From the NCBI GenBank assembly GCA_028290165.1, contig JAQGKJ010000512.1:1-5160 (forward strand): a stretch of DNA of 5,160 bases, written 5' to 3'. A program made the position numbers and the translations under genes. The notes beneath the pieces were generated by a model that was given only the letters and a program-made list of their open reading frames with translations, searched no databases and had not been told where the DNA came from. Positions 1 to 4,678 of this stretch are shown in pieces. How positions within the stretch are numbered: position 1 is the first letter of the stretch; the number at the start of each line of letters is the position of its first letter. This DNA is from Bradyrhizobium sp. GTDB taxonomy: Bacteria; Pseudomonadota; Alphaproteobacteria; Rhizobiales; Xanthobacteraceae.

Positions 1-730
1 CTTCATGCAGGATGTAGTAGCCCGAGACCTGCGGGGTGCCGTGCCGCGAGATCAGCGCGAACGGATAGAGCGTGACCGGCGTATTGCCGACATTGCTGAC
101 GTCATCCTTGATCGTGAACAAATAGCGGTCGTCGATCGAGATGGTGCGGCGGAAGGTGAGGCCGTCGCCATTGTCACATTTCAGCGTCACCGGCGTGGTC
201 GGGGTCAGGCTGCCGCTGCCCTCCTGCTCCCACACCGTGTTCTGGTCGGGAATTTTCACCGTCGAGCCGCTGGCGGCGACCCAGCCGAATTCCGCATAAT
301 AGGGGCTCGCCGTGCCGGACGGCGAGTACAGCACGATCGGGGGCGAAGCCGGATCGACGGTTTCGCGGAACTGCACCAGCGACAGATCGTCGATGCGCGC
401 GCCCTTCAGCGAGATGCTCCCCGAGAGGCGCGGGGTGTCGATCTTGACGCGCGGCGAAGCGGCAATCGCGGTATCGCGGCTGACGGCGGGAGCAGCGGAC
501 GCCGGCTGATTTGCCGCGGGCACGTTAGGCGCCGGCGCCGAGCCGGCCTGCGGCGTGGTCAACGGGGTGCCTGTGCTTCCGGGCAACGGGGTGGGCTTCA
601 CCAACTCGCTCTGCGCCTGCTGCGCGGCCCGCTGCTTTTCCATCTGCGGCACGTTGTAGAAATACTGCCACGCGATCAGCACGAGGCCGGACAGAATGAC
701 GGCGAGGATGGTGTTGCGATTATCGATCAT
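1..730 (-). CDS. yidC: Membrane protein insertase YidC, N-terminal 243 residues (partial, runs off window)
   Basis: YidC/Oxa1-family insertase that inserts and folds inner-membrane proteins, alone or with the Sec translocon. The reading frame is open from ATG at 730 to the window edge. The protein begins MIDNRNTILAVILSGLVLIA, the usual start of Gram-negative YidC, with one membrane helix at about residues 7-25. A Pro/Ala/Gln-rich linker follows (about 35-90), then the start of the large periplasmic beta domain (about 93 on; motifs RVKIDTPRLSGSISLKGARIDD, YYAEFGW and SGYYILHE region). The catalytic five-helix core is outside the window. It is the third gene of the rpmH-rnpA-yidC operon, 18 bp after rnpA. 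The ribosome site is weak (GAGA about 9 nt before ATG), so translation may be helped by readthrough from rnpA. The longer open frame on the opposite strand here is a shadow of this gene. Confidence 0.95.
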   Translation of the reverse strand, partial: MIDNRNTILAVILSGLVLIAWQYFYNVPQMEKQRAAQQAQSELVKPTPLPGSTGTPLTTPQAGSAPAPNVPAANQPASAAPAVSRDTAIAASPRVKIDTPRLSGSISLKGARIDDLSLVQFRETVDPASPPIVLYSPSGTASPYYAEFGWVAASGSTVKIPDQNTVWEQEGSGSLTPTTPVTLKCDNGDGLTFRRTISIDDRYLFTIKDDVSNVGNTPVTLYPFALISRHGTPQVSGYYILHE

Positions 731-748
731 TTTTTAAGGTCTCGTCAT

Positions 749-1183
749 TCAATTCGGTTTGCGGCCTGCGCCAGGGTCTTTTGACGCCTTTTCCTTACGC
801 GAACCGGTAGCCCTTTTGCTCGAAAACGCTTTACTTGGCTTCGACACGAGGCTCCTGGGCTGCCGGTCGAGGCGGGTAAGCGCCGAACGGAGATCCTCAA
901 GCAGGGTCGCGAAGTCGCTGGTCAGGGTGGCCCGACGGCCGACTAGCACATAATCACTGTGGGGTCGCATTGTTATGACGTCCAGCCGCTTCACCAGTTC
1001 GCGAAGCCGGCGCCGGATGCGGTTGCGCTCGGTGGCGGTGCCGTTCTTCTTGGTAATGGTGAAGCCGACCCGGATCGGCCCGTCATCGTCACGGCGCCTA
1101 GCCTGCACCACAAAGGCAGCGCTGTTCACCCGCGCGCCATTGGCAACGGCGAGGAAGTCCGCCCGCTGCCTTAGCCGATCCAT
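749..1183 (-). CDS. rnpA: Ribonuclease P protein component
   Basis: Basic protein subunit of RNase P, which pairs with the RNA subunit (rnpB, not in this window) to cleave the 5' leader from pre-tRNAs. The 144-residue product starts MDRLRQRADFLAVANGARVN and carries the family signature: FTITKKNG at 41-48 followed by the RNR motif ATERNRIRRRLRELVKR (about 50-66), the RNA-binding helix. HSDYVLVGRRAT at about 75-86 is the usual last strand. It is longer than the roughly 119 residues of the E. coli protein because of a Ser/Lys/Arg-rich tail after about residue 108. This tail looks disordered and is typical of several alphaproteobacterial versions. The start is supported by GGAGA about 7 nt before ATG. 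It lies 24 bp after rpmH and 18 bp before yidC, so it is most likely cotranscribed. Confidence 0.96.
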   Translation of the reverse strand: MDRLRQRADFLAVANGARVNSAAFVVQARRRDDDGPIRVGFTITKKNGTATERNRIRRRLRELVKRLDVITMRPHSDYVLVGRRATLTSDFATLLEDLRSALTRLDRQPRSLVSKPSKAFSSKRATGSRKEKASKDPGAGRKPN

Positions 1184-1207
1184 GATGAAATCTCCGGGAA
1201 GCCCGGC

Positions 1208-1342
1208 TCAGGCGCTCAGGCGCTTGCGTCCGCGCGCGCGGCGTGCGGCGAGGACCTTGCGGCCGCCGGTCGTCGCAAGGCGGGCGCGGAAGCCGTGACG
1301 GCGCTTACGCACCAGTTTGCTGGGTTGATAGGTCCGTTTCAC
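1208..1342 (-). CDS. rpmH: 50S ribosomal protein L34
   Basis: Small, very basic protein of the large ribosomal subunit. The 44-residue translation opens [18 protein letters not shown] and ends GRKRLSA, matching L34 over its whole length (family length about 44-46), including the conserved [26 protein letters not shown] core. It uses a GTG start with GGAG 8 nt upstream. It is the first gene of the operon with rnpA and yidC, an order conserved across most bacteria. Expression is likely set by the strong promoter at 1498-1526 and by the structured leader between that promoter and the start codon. Confidence 0.97.
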   Translation of the reverse strand: MKRTYQPSKLVRKRRHGFRARLATTGGRKVLAARRARGRKRLSA

Positions 1343-1357
1343 GGGTCGTTCTCCGCT

Positions 1358-1390
1358 GACAATTTGCCTGCTAAGCCGACAATTTGCCTG
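1358..1390. repeat. Tandem 13-bp direct repeat in the rpmH leader
   Basis: GACAATTTGCCTG occurs exactly at 1358-1370 and again at 1378-1390, a 20-bp period. It lies just upstream of the rpmH ribosome site (the first copy ends 16 bp before the GTG). The 20-bp period is not a multiple of three, so it does not reflect a repeated peptide. The flanking form GCNGACAATT recurs a third time at 1481-1490, at the predicted transcription start. It may be a paired operator or an RNA-level site. Confidence 0.6.
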
Positions 1391-1431
1391 ACAAATGAGG
1401 TAAGTCCGGTGATGCTGGCCGGCCCAAAGTA

Positions 1432-1457
1432 GGCCATTTTCCGGCCCAAAATGAGCC
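1432..1457 (-). promoter_or_regulatory. Leader hairpin 2 upstream of rpmH
   Basis: Inverted repeat in the rpmH leader: CATTTT (1435-1440) pairs with AAAATG (1448-1453) around a 7-nt loop. The stem is extended by GGC/GCC outside with one bulged base. The sequence CCGGCCCAAA in its loop and right arm (1441-1450) also occurs 22 bp to the left (1419-1428), so an alternative pairing is possible. The function is unknown; it could be a second element of a structured 5' leader. Confidence 0.4.
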
Positions 1458-1459
1458 GC

Positions 1460-1476
1460 ACCCGGTCGGACCGGGT
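1460..1476 (-). promoter_or_regulatory. Leader hairpin 1 upstream of rpmH
   Basis: Perfect 7-bp inverted repeat, ACCCGGT and ACCGGGT, around a 3-nt loop. It sits about 15 nt into the predicted rpmH transcript. No T-run follows, so it is not a simple intrinsic terminator. It could stabilise the 5' end of the mRNA, act in control of L34 synthesis, or be a protein-binding site. The pairing is seen in the sequence; the role is unknown. Confidence 0.5.
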
Positions 1477-1497
1477 CATCGCGGACAATTGGCGCGG

Positions 1498-1526
1498 CTT
1501 ATACGGGAGCGACCCGTCTTCGTCAA
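1498..1526 (-). promoter_or_regulatory. Sigma70-type promoter for rpmH-rnpA-yidC
   Basis: On the minus strand, TTGACG (1526-1521) and TATAAG (1503-1498) are separated by exactly 17 bp, close to the housekeeping consensus (5 of 6 in each box). Transcription would start near 1491, giving a leader of about 150 nt before the rpmH GTG at 1342. No other pair of comparable quality was seen between rpmH and the divergent kinase gene. The start point itself is inferred. Confidence 0.75.
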
Positions 1527-1568
1527 TCTGGCGGCTTGCCACATTTGCCGCGCTTCCGGGCCCCCTCG

Positions 1569-1582
1569 AAATTGCGCAATTT
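1569..1582. promoter_or_regulatory. 14-bp perfect palindrome between rpmH and the kinase gene
   Basis: AAATTGCGCAATTT is its own reverse complement. It lies 43 bp upstream of the -35 box of the rpmH promoter and about 70 bp before the kinase start, where a regulator of either gene could bind. The rest of 1543-1650 is AT-richer than the coding DNA around it and shows no convincing kinase promoter. The regulatory role is inferred from position only. Confidence 0.35.
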
Positions 1583-1650
1583 GGTCGAATTTATCAATGT
1601 TTGCGGTGTTTTTAAATGCGAGGATAGCGAGTGGCCGGTGCGCGCACTAG

Positions 1651-3219
1651 ATGACGGACCGACGGACATTAGCGATCCGTAATTTGACCGGTCCCGGAGC
1701 GCACCCCATCCTCAAACGCGAGGCGTCGAAAGCAGATATCGTGTCAGTGACCGAGGAACAGCCGACAACGGAACCGCCGCGGGCAAAGCCGCCGCGCCGG
1801 CTCGGTCTGTCCGGCAAGTTGCTGCTGCTCACCATTCCGCTCGTCATGATCGCGGGAATGCTGATCTACGTGCCTGCGATCGCGAATTTCCGGATGAACC
1901 GGCTGAACGATCGCCTTGCGGCGGCGAATACGGCGGCGCTGGTGCTGGATGCCGCCCCTTCGGGCATGGTTCCGGATTCGCTGGCGCGGCAGATCCTCAG
2001 CAGCATCGGCGCGCGGGCGGTCGCCATCAAGATGGGGCAGCAGCGGCGGCTTTTGGCCAGCGCCGGTTTGCCGGCCGCAATCGACCACGACGTCGACATG
2101 CGGTCGATGACGGTGTGGTCGGCGATCGTCGATTCCTTTGAGATCATGCTGGAGAGCGGCAACCAGACGATCCGCGTGGTCGGCCCCACGCCCGGCGGCG
2201 GGCAGTTCATCGAGGTCGTGATCGACGAGCAGCCGTTGCGGCAGGCGATGTACCGGTTTTCCCGGAATCTGCTGCTGGTCTCGCTCGGGATCGCGGCGCT
2301 CACCGCGGGGCTGGTCTATCTGGCGCTGCATTTCCTGTTCGTGCGGCCGATGCGGCGCCTGACCGCAAGCCTTGTCGGTTTCCACGAAAATCCCGAAAGC
2401 TCGGCACGGATCATCGTGCCCAGCCAGCGCGGCGACGAGATCGGCGTTGCGGAGCGCGAATTGTCCGACATGCAGCGCGACCTCGTGTCGATGCTGCACC
2501 AGAAGAGCCGGCTCGCGGCGCTCGGGCTTGCGGTCTCGAAGATCAACCACGATTTGCGCAACCTGCTGGCGTCCTCGCAGCTATTGTCCGACCAGCTCGC
2601 CAGCGTGCCCGATCCGCGGGTGCAGCGCTTTGCGCCCAAACTGATGCGCTCGCTGGAGCGCGCCATCGCGTTCTGCCAGTCGACGCTGTCCTATGGCCGC
2701 GCGCAGGAGGCCGCCCCCGACCGCCGGATGATTCTGATCGAGCCTGTGGTTACCGAGGTCCGCGAAACCGCGGGCCTTGCCTCGGATGCGTCGATCAGCT
2801 GGATCACCGCGATCGAGCGCGGGCTCACCATCGACGCCGATCCCGATCAGCTGTTTCGCGTGCTGCTCAATCTGGTGCGCAACGCGGCGCAGGCGCTGGA
2901 AGGCAGGCCCCGGAGCGACGCCGCGAGCATGCAGATCCGCATCACCGGCCGTCGCGAAGGCTCGGTGGCGATCGTCGAGGTTTCCGACACCGGTCCCGGC
3001 GTGCCCCAAAAGGCCCGCGATCATCTGTTCGAGGCCTTCCAGACGTCCGGCCGCCCCGGCGGCAGCGGGCTGGGGCTTGCCATCGCCGCCGAGCTGGTCC
3101 GCGCCCATGGCGGTGACATCCATCTGGTGGAAGGCACCATCGGCGCCACCTTCCGGATCGCGATCCCGGACCGGCCGGTGGAACTCCTCAGCGTCCGCAA
3201 CGAACGGGCACGCGCGTAA
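1651..3219 (+). CDS. Membrane-bound sensor histidine kinase (orphan in this window)
   Basis: Two-component sensor kinase, 522 residues, that senses a signal at the membrane and phosphorylates a partner response regulator. The layout is a cytoplasmic, Pro-rich N-terminus (1-50), a membrane helix at about 56-79, a periplasmic sensor region of about 125 residues with no domain I recognise, a second helix at about 206-230, and a HAMP linker (about 230-283, opening VRPMRRL). The H-box follows, with phosphoacceptor His300 in INHDLRN, then an ATP-binding domain: N-box with Asn407 and Asn411 (LLNLVRNAAQAL), G1 DTGPG (446-450), F-box LFEAF (459-463) and G2 GSGLGLA (471-477). All catalytic boxes are intact. 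The ATG at 1651 has a poor ribosome site; GTG at 1741 (residue 31) is a possible alternative start that keeps both helices. No response regulator gene adjoins it, so its partner and signal cannot be told. It is divergent from rpmH. Confidence 0.93.
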   Translation: MTDRRTLAIRNLTGPGAHPILKREASKADIVSVTEEQPTTEPPRAKPPRRLGLSGKLLLLTIPLVMIAGMLIYVPAIANFRMNRLNDRLAAANTAALVLDAAPSGMVPDSLARQILSSIGARAVAIKMGQQRRLLASAGLPAAIDHDVDMRSMTVWSAIVDSFEIMLESGNQTIRVVGPTPGGGQFIEVVIDEQPLRQAMYRFSRNLLLVSLGIAALTAGLVYLALHFLFVRPMRRLTASLVGFHENPESSARIIVPSQRGDEIGVAERELSDMQRDLVSMLHQKSRLAALGLAVSKINHDLRNLLASSQLLSDQLASVPDPRVQRFAPKLMRSLERAIAFCQSTLSYGRAQEAAPDRRMILIEPVVTEVRETAGLASDASISWITAIERGLTIDADPDQLFRVLLNLVRNAAQALEGRPRSDAASMQIRITGRREGSVAIVEVSDTGPGVPQKARDHLFEAFQTSGRPGGSGLGLAIAAELVRAHGGDIHLVEGTIGATFRIAIPDRPVELLSVRNERARA

Positions 3220-3415
3220 ACGCCGCCGTCTGACGCGCCCCGGAATGACGGGGGAAAATGGCGTGCTTTCCAGTCTGATTTAGACGGCCAGATGCCACCT
3301 TCCGGACCTTGCCAATCGAGGCCGGAGCGGGTAGCTAAAGCGCTCTTTCGCGACCTTCCGAATGAATTCTCGGATGCACACGGGCCGTTGAGCCCAAGGA
3401 TGCCAAGCGAAAAAC
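3220..3415. other. Intergenic region between the kinase gene and tRNA-Arg, no gene seen
   Basis: This 196-bp stretch contains no convincing reading frame. It holds a REP-like hairpin at 3238-3253. The kinase transcript has no intrinsic terminator with a T-run here. A weak tRNA promoter candidate (TTGCCA at 3310-3315 with TAGCTA 17 bp later) has too poor a -10 box to call. Confidence 0.5.
3236..3254. repeat. REP-like hairpin element (CCCCGGAATGACGGGG)
   Basis: CCCCG (3238-3242) and CGGGG (3249-3253) flank a GAATGA loop just after the kinase stop. From memory, the core CCCCGGAATGACG is very common between genes in Bradyrhizobium-type genomes, where it behaves as a short dispersed palindromic repeat. 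It could help end or protect the kinase mRNA. Only one copy is in this window, so its dispersed nature is not shown here. Confidence 0.45.
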
Positions 3416-3492
3416 GCGCCCGTAGCTCAGCTGGATAGAGCACTAGACTACGAATCTAGGGGTCAGGAGTTCGAATCTCTTCGGGCGCGCCA
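3416..3492 (+). tRNA. tRNA-Arg (anticodon ACG), CCA encoded
   Basis: A complete 77-nt cloverleaf can be folded by hand. The acceptor stem GCGCCCG (3416-3422) pairs with CGGGCGC (3482-3488), followed by discriminator G and an encoded CCA. The D stem is GCTC/GAGC (3425-3428, 3438-3441). The anticodon stem is CTAGA/TCTAG with loop CTACGAA, placing ACG at 3450-3452. The T stem is AGGAG/CTCTT with loop TTCGAAT. ACG (read as ICG) decodes CGU, CGC and CGA. Its 3' end is the boundary of the integrated element that follows; the gene is intact, as expected if the element restored the 3' half on insertion. Confidence 0.97.
3455..3492. other. Probable attachment site (3' half of tRNA-Arg)
   Basis: Tyrosine recombinases of genomic islands and prophages commonly cross over within the 3' half of a tRNA gene and leave a duplicate of that segment at the far end. 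The tRNA is followed directly by non-core DNA and an integrase gene begins 1.2 kb on, so the anticodon-stem-to-CCA segment is the likely shared core. The exact core and the distal copy lie outside what this window can show; the bounds given are approximate. Confidence 0.5.
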
Positions 3493-3527
3493 TTTAATCA
3501 ATGACTTAGCTGCTACCGGGGCGTGCT

Positions 3528-3600
3528 GTTACCGAGACGTTACCGGATGCGTTACCGAAAGCCGCTGGCCGAAATTTCGGCCGAAAAAATCGGCGAAAAA
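3528..3600. repeat. Phased 11-14 bp direct-repeat array with A-tracts beside the attachment site
   Basis: Three exact GTTACCG copies start at 3528, 3539 and 3551. GGCCGAAA follows at 3567 and 3579 and the variant CGGCGAAA at 3591. The shared core CCGA/CCGG/CCGAAA/GCGAAA therefore recurs at 3532, 3543, 3555, 3569, 3581 and 3593, with steps of 11, 12, 14, 12 and 12 bp, close to one helical turn. A related CTACCGGGG lies at 3513-3521. The last three units carry AAATTT, AAAAAA and AAAAA in phase, which predicts curved DNA. Placed 35-110 bp from the tRNA end, this fits arm-type integrase sites or excisionase/host-factor sites. It lies outside any gene. The repeats are seen; the binding role is inferred. 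Confidence 0.55.
3567..3582. repeat. 16-bp perfect palindrome inside the array
   Basis: GGCCGAAATTTCGGCC is its own reverse complement, formed where two repeat units meet. No T-run follows on the plus strand. On the minus strand T-rich sequence precedes rather than follows it, so it is a poor terminator for the leftward gene that stops at 3645. A dimeric protein site or part of the recombination region is more likely. Confidence 0.5.
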
Positions 3601-3644
3601 GAAGAAGCCCGCTTCAATGTTAGGCACATCCCAGATGTCGTGTT

Positions 3645-4298
3645 TCACAAGGCATGAGCGATTTCGGCAAGCACCCATGCCGGCACGTCGCGGGTTTGAA
3701 TAAGACCCGCTTCACCGAGATAAACGGCGTCATCAGGCGAATTAAGCGTCGGACTCGGGAACTCTGGGGACGAAAATCTTACGATTGTGAAATCGAGCGC
3801 GGCCCCAGAATTAAGGAAACGCCGAACAATGGCGGTTCTTGGATACTCGTCAGGTCGCGCGCTCACCACTGACATCATTCTCAGCGCAATTCTTGAATCA
3901 ACTCCAGGACTAACCGGTCGCCGGTAAGCGTTAGGAAGTTGGTCTCTCTCGTCGATAAGCTTCTGCATCTCTTCCTCCAAATACGTCTCCAAAGTGCTTT
4001 CCTTAATGCCACGCTGACGAGGTATTTTTCTCGTTGGCTTCAGCCTTCCAAAGCCTTCGAGCGTCGCAATAGAGTCTTTGACGAATGAACTTCCGGCCGC
4101 GGCGATTAAGAGCCGAGCGGCGTCACGGGTGGTCATGGCGGCGGCTCCACGACCGTGACCTTTGAAAGAGATCATTCCGGCACGCCGGATGTTCCTCAAA
4201 TGCTCGCGTGTGCTCTCGAATGGGATCCCCAGCGCCGTTGCAACTGCAATACAAAGTTCTCCAGATGTCGCCACGAGGTCGGCCTTCGTTCGAATCAC
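3645..4298 (-). CDS. Conserved-type hypothetical protein with winged-helix-like N-terminus, candidate element regulator
   Basis: The 217-residue product belongs to no family I can name. The N-terminal 68 residues look like a winged helix: helix LCIAVATALG (15-24), turn, recognition-type helix ESTREHLRNIRRAGMI (28-43), a Gly/Arg wing (KGHGRGAAA, 46-54), then TTRDAARLLIAAAGS (56-70). From memory, this last motif recurs in phage- and island-associated alphaproteobacterial proteins. A basic segment (about 85-98, RLKPTRKIPRQRG) and an acidic helix ETYLEEEMQKLIDERDQ (104-120) follow; the C-terminal half is not recognised. The GTG start at 4298 is the farthest possible, because a TGA lies two codons upstream. 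No good ribosome site precedes it, so a leaderless or weak start is possible. It is transcribed away from the integrase pair across a shared control region, a layout typical of element repressors. DNA binding is inferred. Confidence 0.75.
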   Translation of the reverse strand: MIRTKADLVATSGELCIAVATALGIPFESTREHLRNIRRAGMISFKGHGRGAAAMTTRDAARLLIAAAGSSFVKDSIATLEGFGRLKPTRKIPRQRGIKESTLETYLEEEMQKLIDERDQLPNAYRRPVSPGVDSRIALRMMSVVSARPDEYPRTAIVRRFLNSGAALDFTIVRFSSPEFPSPTLNSPDDAVYLGEAGLIQTRDVPAWVLAEIAHAL

Positions 4299-4359
4299 GT
4301 GTCACAACGGTCAATTAACCATATCGCGCCCTCGTTTAAAATTCTATTGCGTCGTTGTC

Positions 4360-4384
4360 TTCAAAGTTGTAAAACAATTTTGAA
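4360..4384. promoter_or_regulatory. 25-bp near-perfect palindrome, probable operator
   Basis: TTCAAA (4360-4365) and TTGT (4367-4370) are mirrored by ACAA (4374-4377) and TTTGAA (4379-4384) about the same centre (4372). Ten of eleven arm positions pair; only 4366/4378 mismatch. It ends 12 bp before the GTG of the small gene at 4397 and touches its ribosome site (AAAGG, 4383-4387). It lies 62 bp from the divergent start at 4298. It is too AT-rich to make a strong RNA hairpin, which favours a dimeric repressor site controlling the rightward pair and perhaps both directions. Confidence 0.6.
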
Positions 4385-4396
4385 AGGTTAGGTCCA

Positions 4397-4678
4397 GTGA
4401 GGAACGTCGAATATCGCGTGCTGGAAGGCACAAGCAAATTCATCGCAACTCCATTCTACGTTGACGACGATTTGCGCGCAAGAATCGTGTTGGGCGACCA
4501 CGCTAAACGATGGTCGGATATTCGTCCCATGCTTGAGCGCGAAGGCCTTCCCAAGGCACGGCGGTCCATCGCAGGTCTCTACTACCTGCCGGCTCTTCTG
4601 CAGTTTCTCCAGAAACGCGAAGGCATTTCGGTAGCCTACGACTACAATGAAGACGGTCCGGAGAACTTCGGGCCGTGA
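4397..4678 (+). CDS. Small protein coupled to integrase, candidate excisionase / recombination directionality factor
   Basis: The 93-residue protein has no sure family. Its middle, WSDIRPMLEREGLPKARRSIAGLYYLPALLQFLQKREGI (39-77), resembles the small winged or MerR-like folds of phage excisionases. A helix is followed by GLPKARRSIAG (50-60), then an aromatic strand LYYLPALLQF, where a short basic helix would enter the major groove. The ends (1-30 and 80-93) are not recognised. GTG at 4397 is supported by GAAAGG about 9 nt upstream. Its stop overlaps the integrase start by 4 bp (GTGA, 4675-4678), implying translational coupling. Genes in this position beside tRNA-targeting integrases often encode the factor that tips recombination to excision, by bending DNA near the attachment site. 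It could instead be a transcription factor for int or an unrelated small protein. The gene is convincing; the function is inference. Confidence 0.8.
   Translation: MRNVEYRVLEGTSKFIATPFYVDDDLRARIVLGDHAKRWSDIRPMLEREGLPKARRSIAGLYYLPALLQFLQKREGISVAYDYNEDGPENFGP

Noticed and set aside
5..784. Long plus-strand open frame of 259 codons
   Set aside because: It lies antisense to yidC, whose product is clearly recognisable; the frame's product is Arg/Ala/Gly-rich shadow translation of GC-rich DNA.
975..1298. Plus-strand open frame across rnpA and rpmH
   Set aside because: It is antisense to two well-identified genes and has the low-complexity Arg/Ala composition of a shadow frame.
1343..1650. Chromosomal origin near rpmH, as in some bacteria
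   Set aside because: No TTATCCACA-type DnaA boxes and no dnaA or dnaN genes were seen; in alphaproteobacteria the origin is usually elsewhere.
1744..3123. Minus-strand open frames of 268 and 180 codons opposite the kinase
   Set aside because: They are shadows of the kinase gene, His/Arg/Asp-rich in composition with no domain, while the kinase frame carries every expected motif.
3310..3332. Promoter for tRNA-Arg (TTGCCA-17-TAGCTA)
   Set aside because: The -35 box is fair but the -10 matches only two positions, and the distance to the tRNA is long.
3528..3600. CRISPR array
   Set aside because: Units are only 7-8 bp with 3-6 bp between them; there are no 28-37 bp repeats, no spacers of regular length and no cas genes.
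3567..3600. Intrinsic terminator for the leftward 217-aa gene
   Set aside because: On the minus strand the T-rich stretches come before, not after, the palindrome.
3654..3872. Plus-strand 72-codon open frame
   Set aside because: It is antisense to the end of the 217-aa gene, with no ribosome site or recognisable product.
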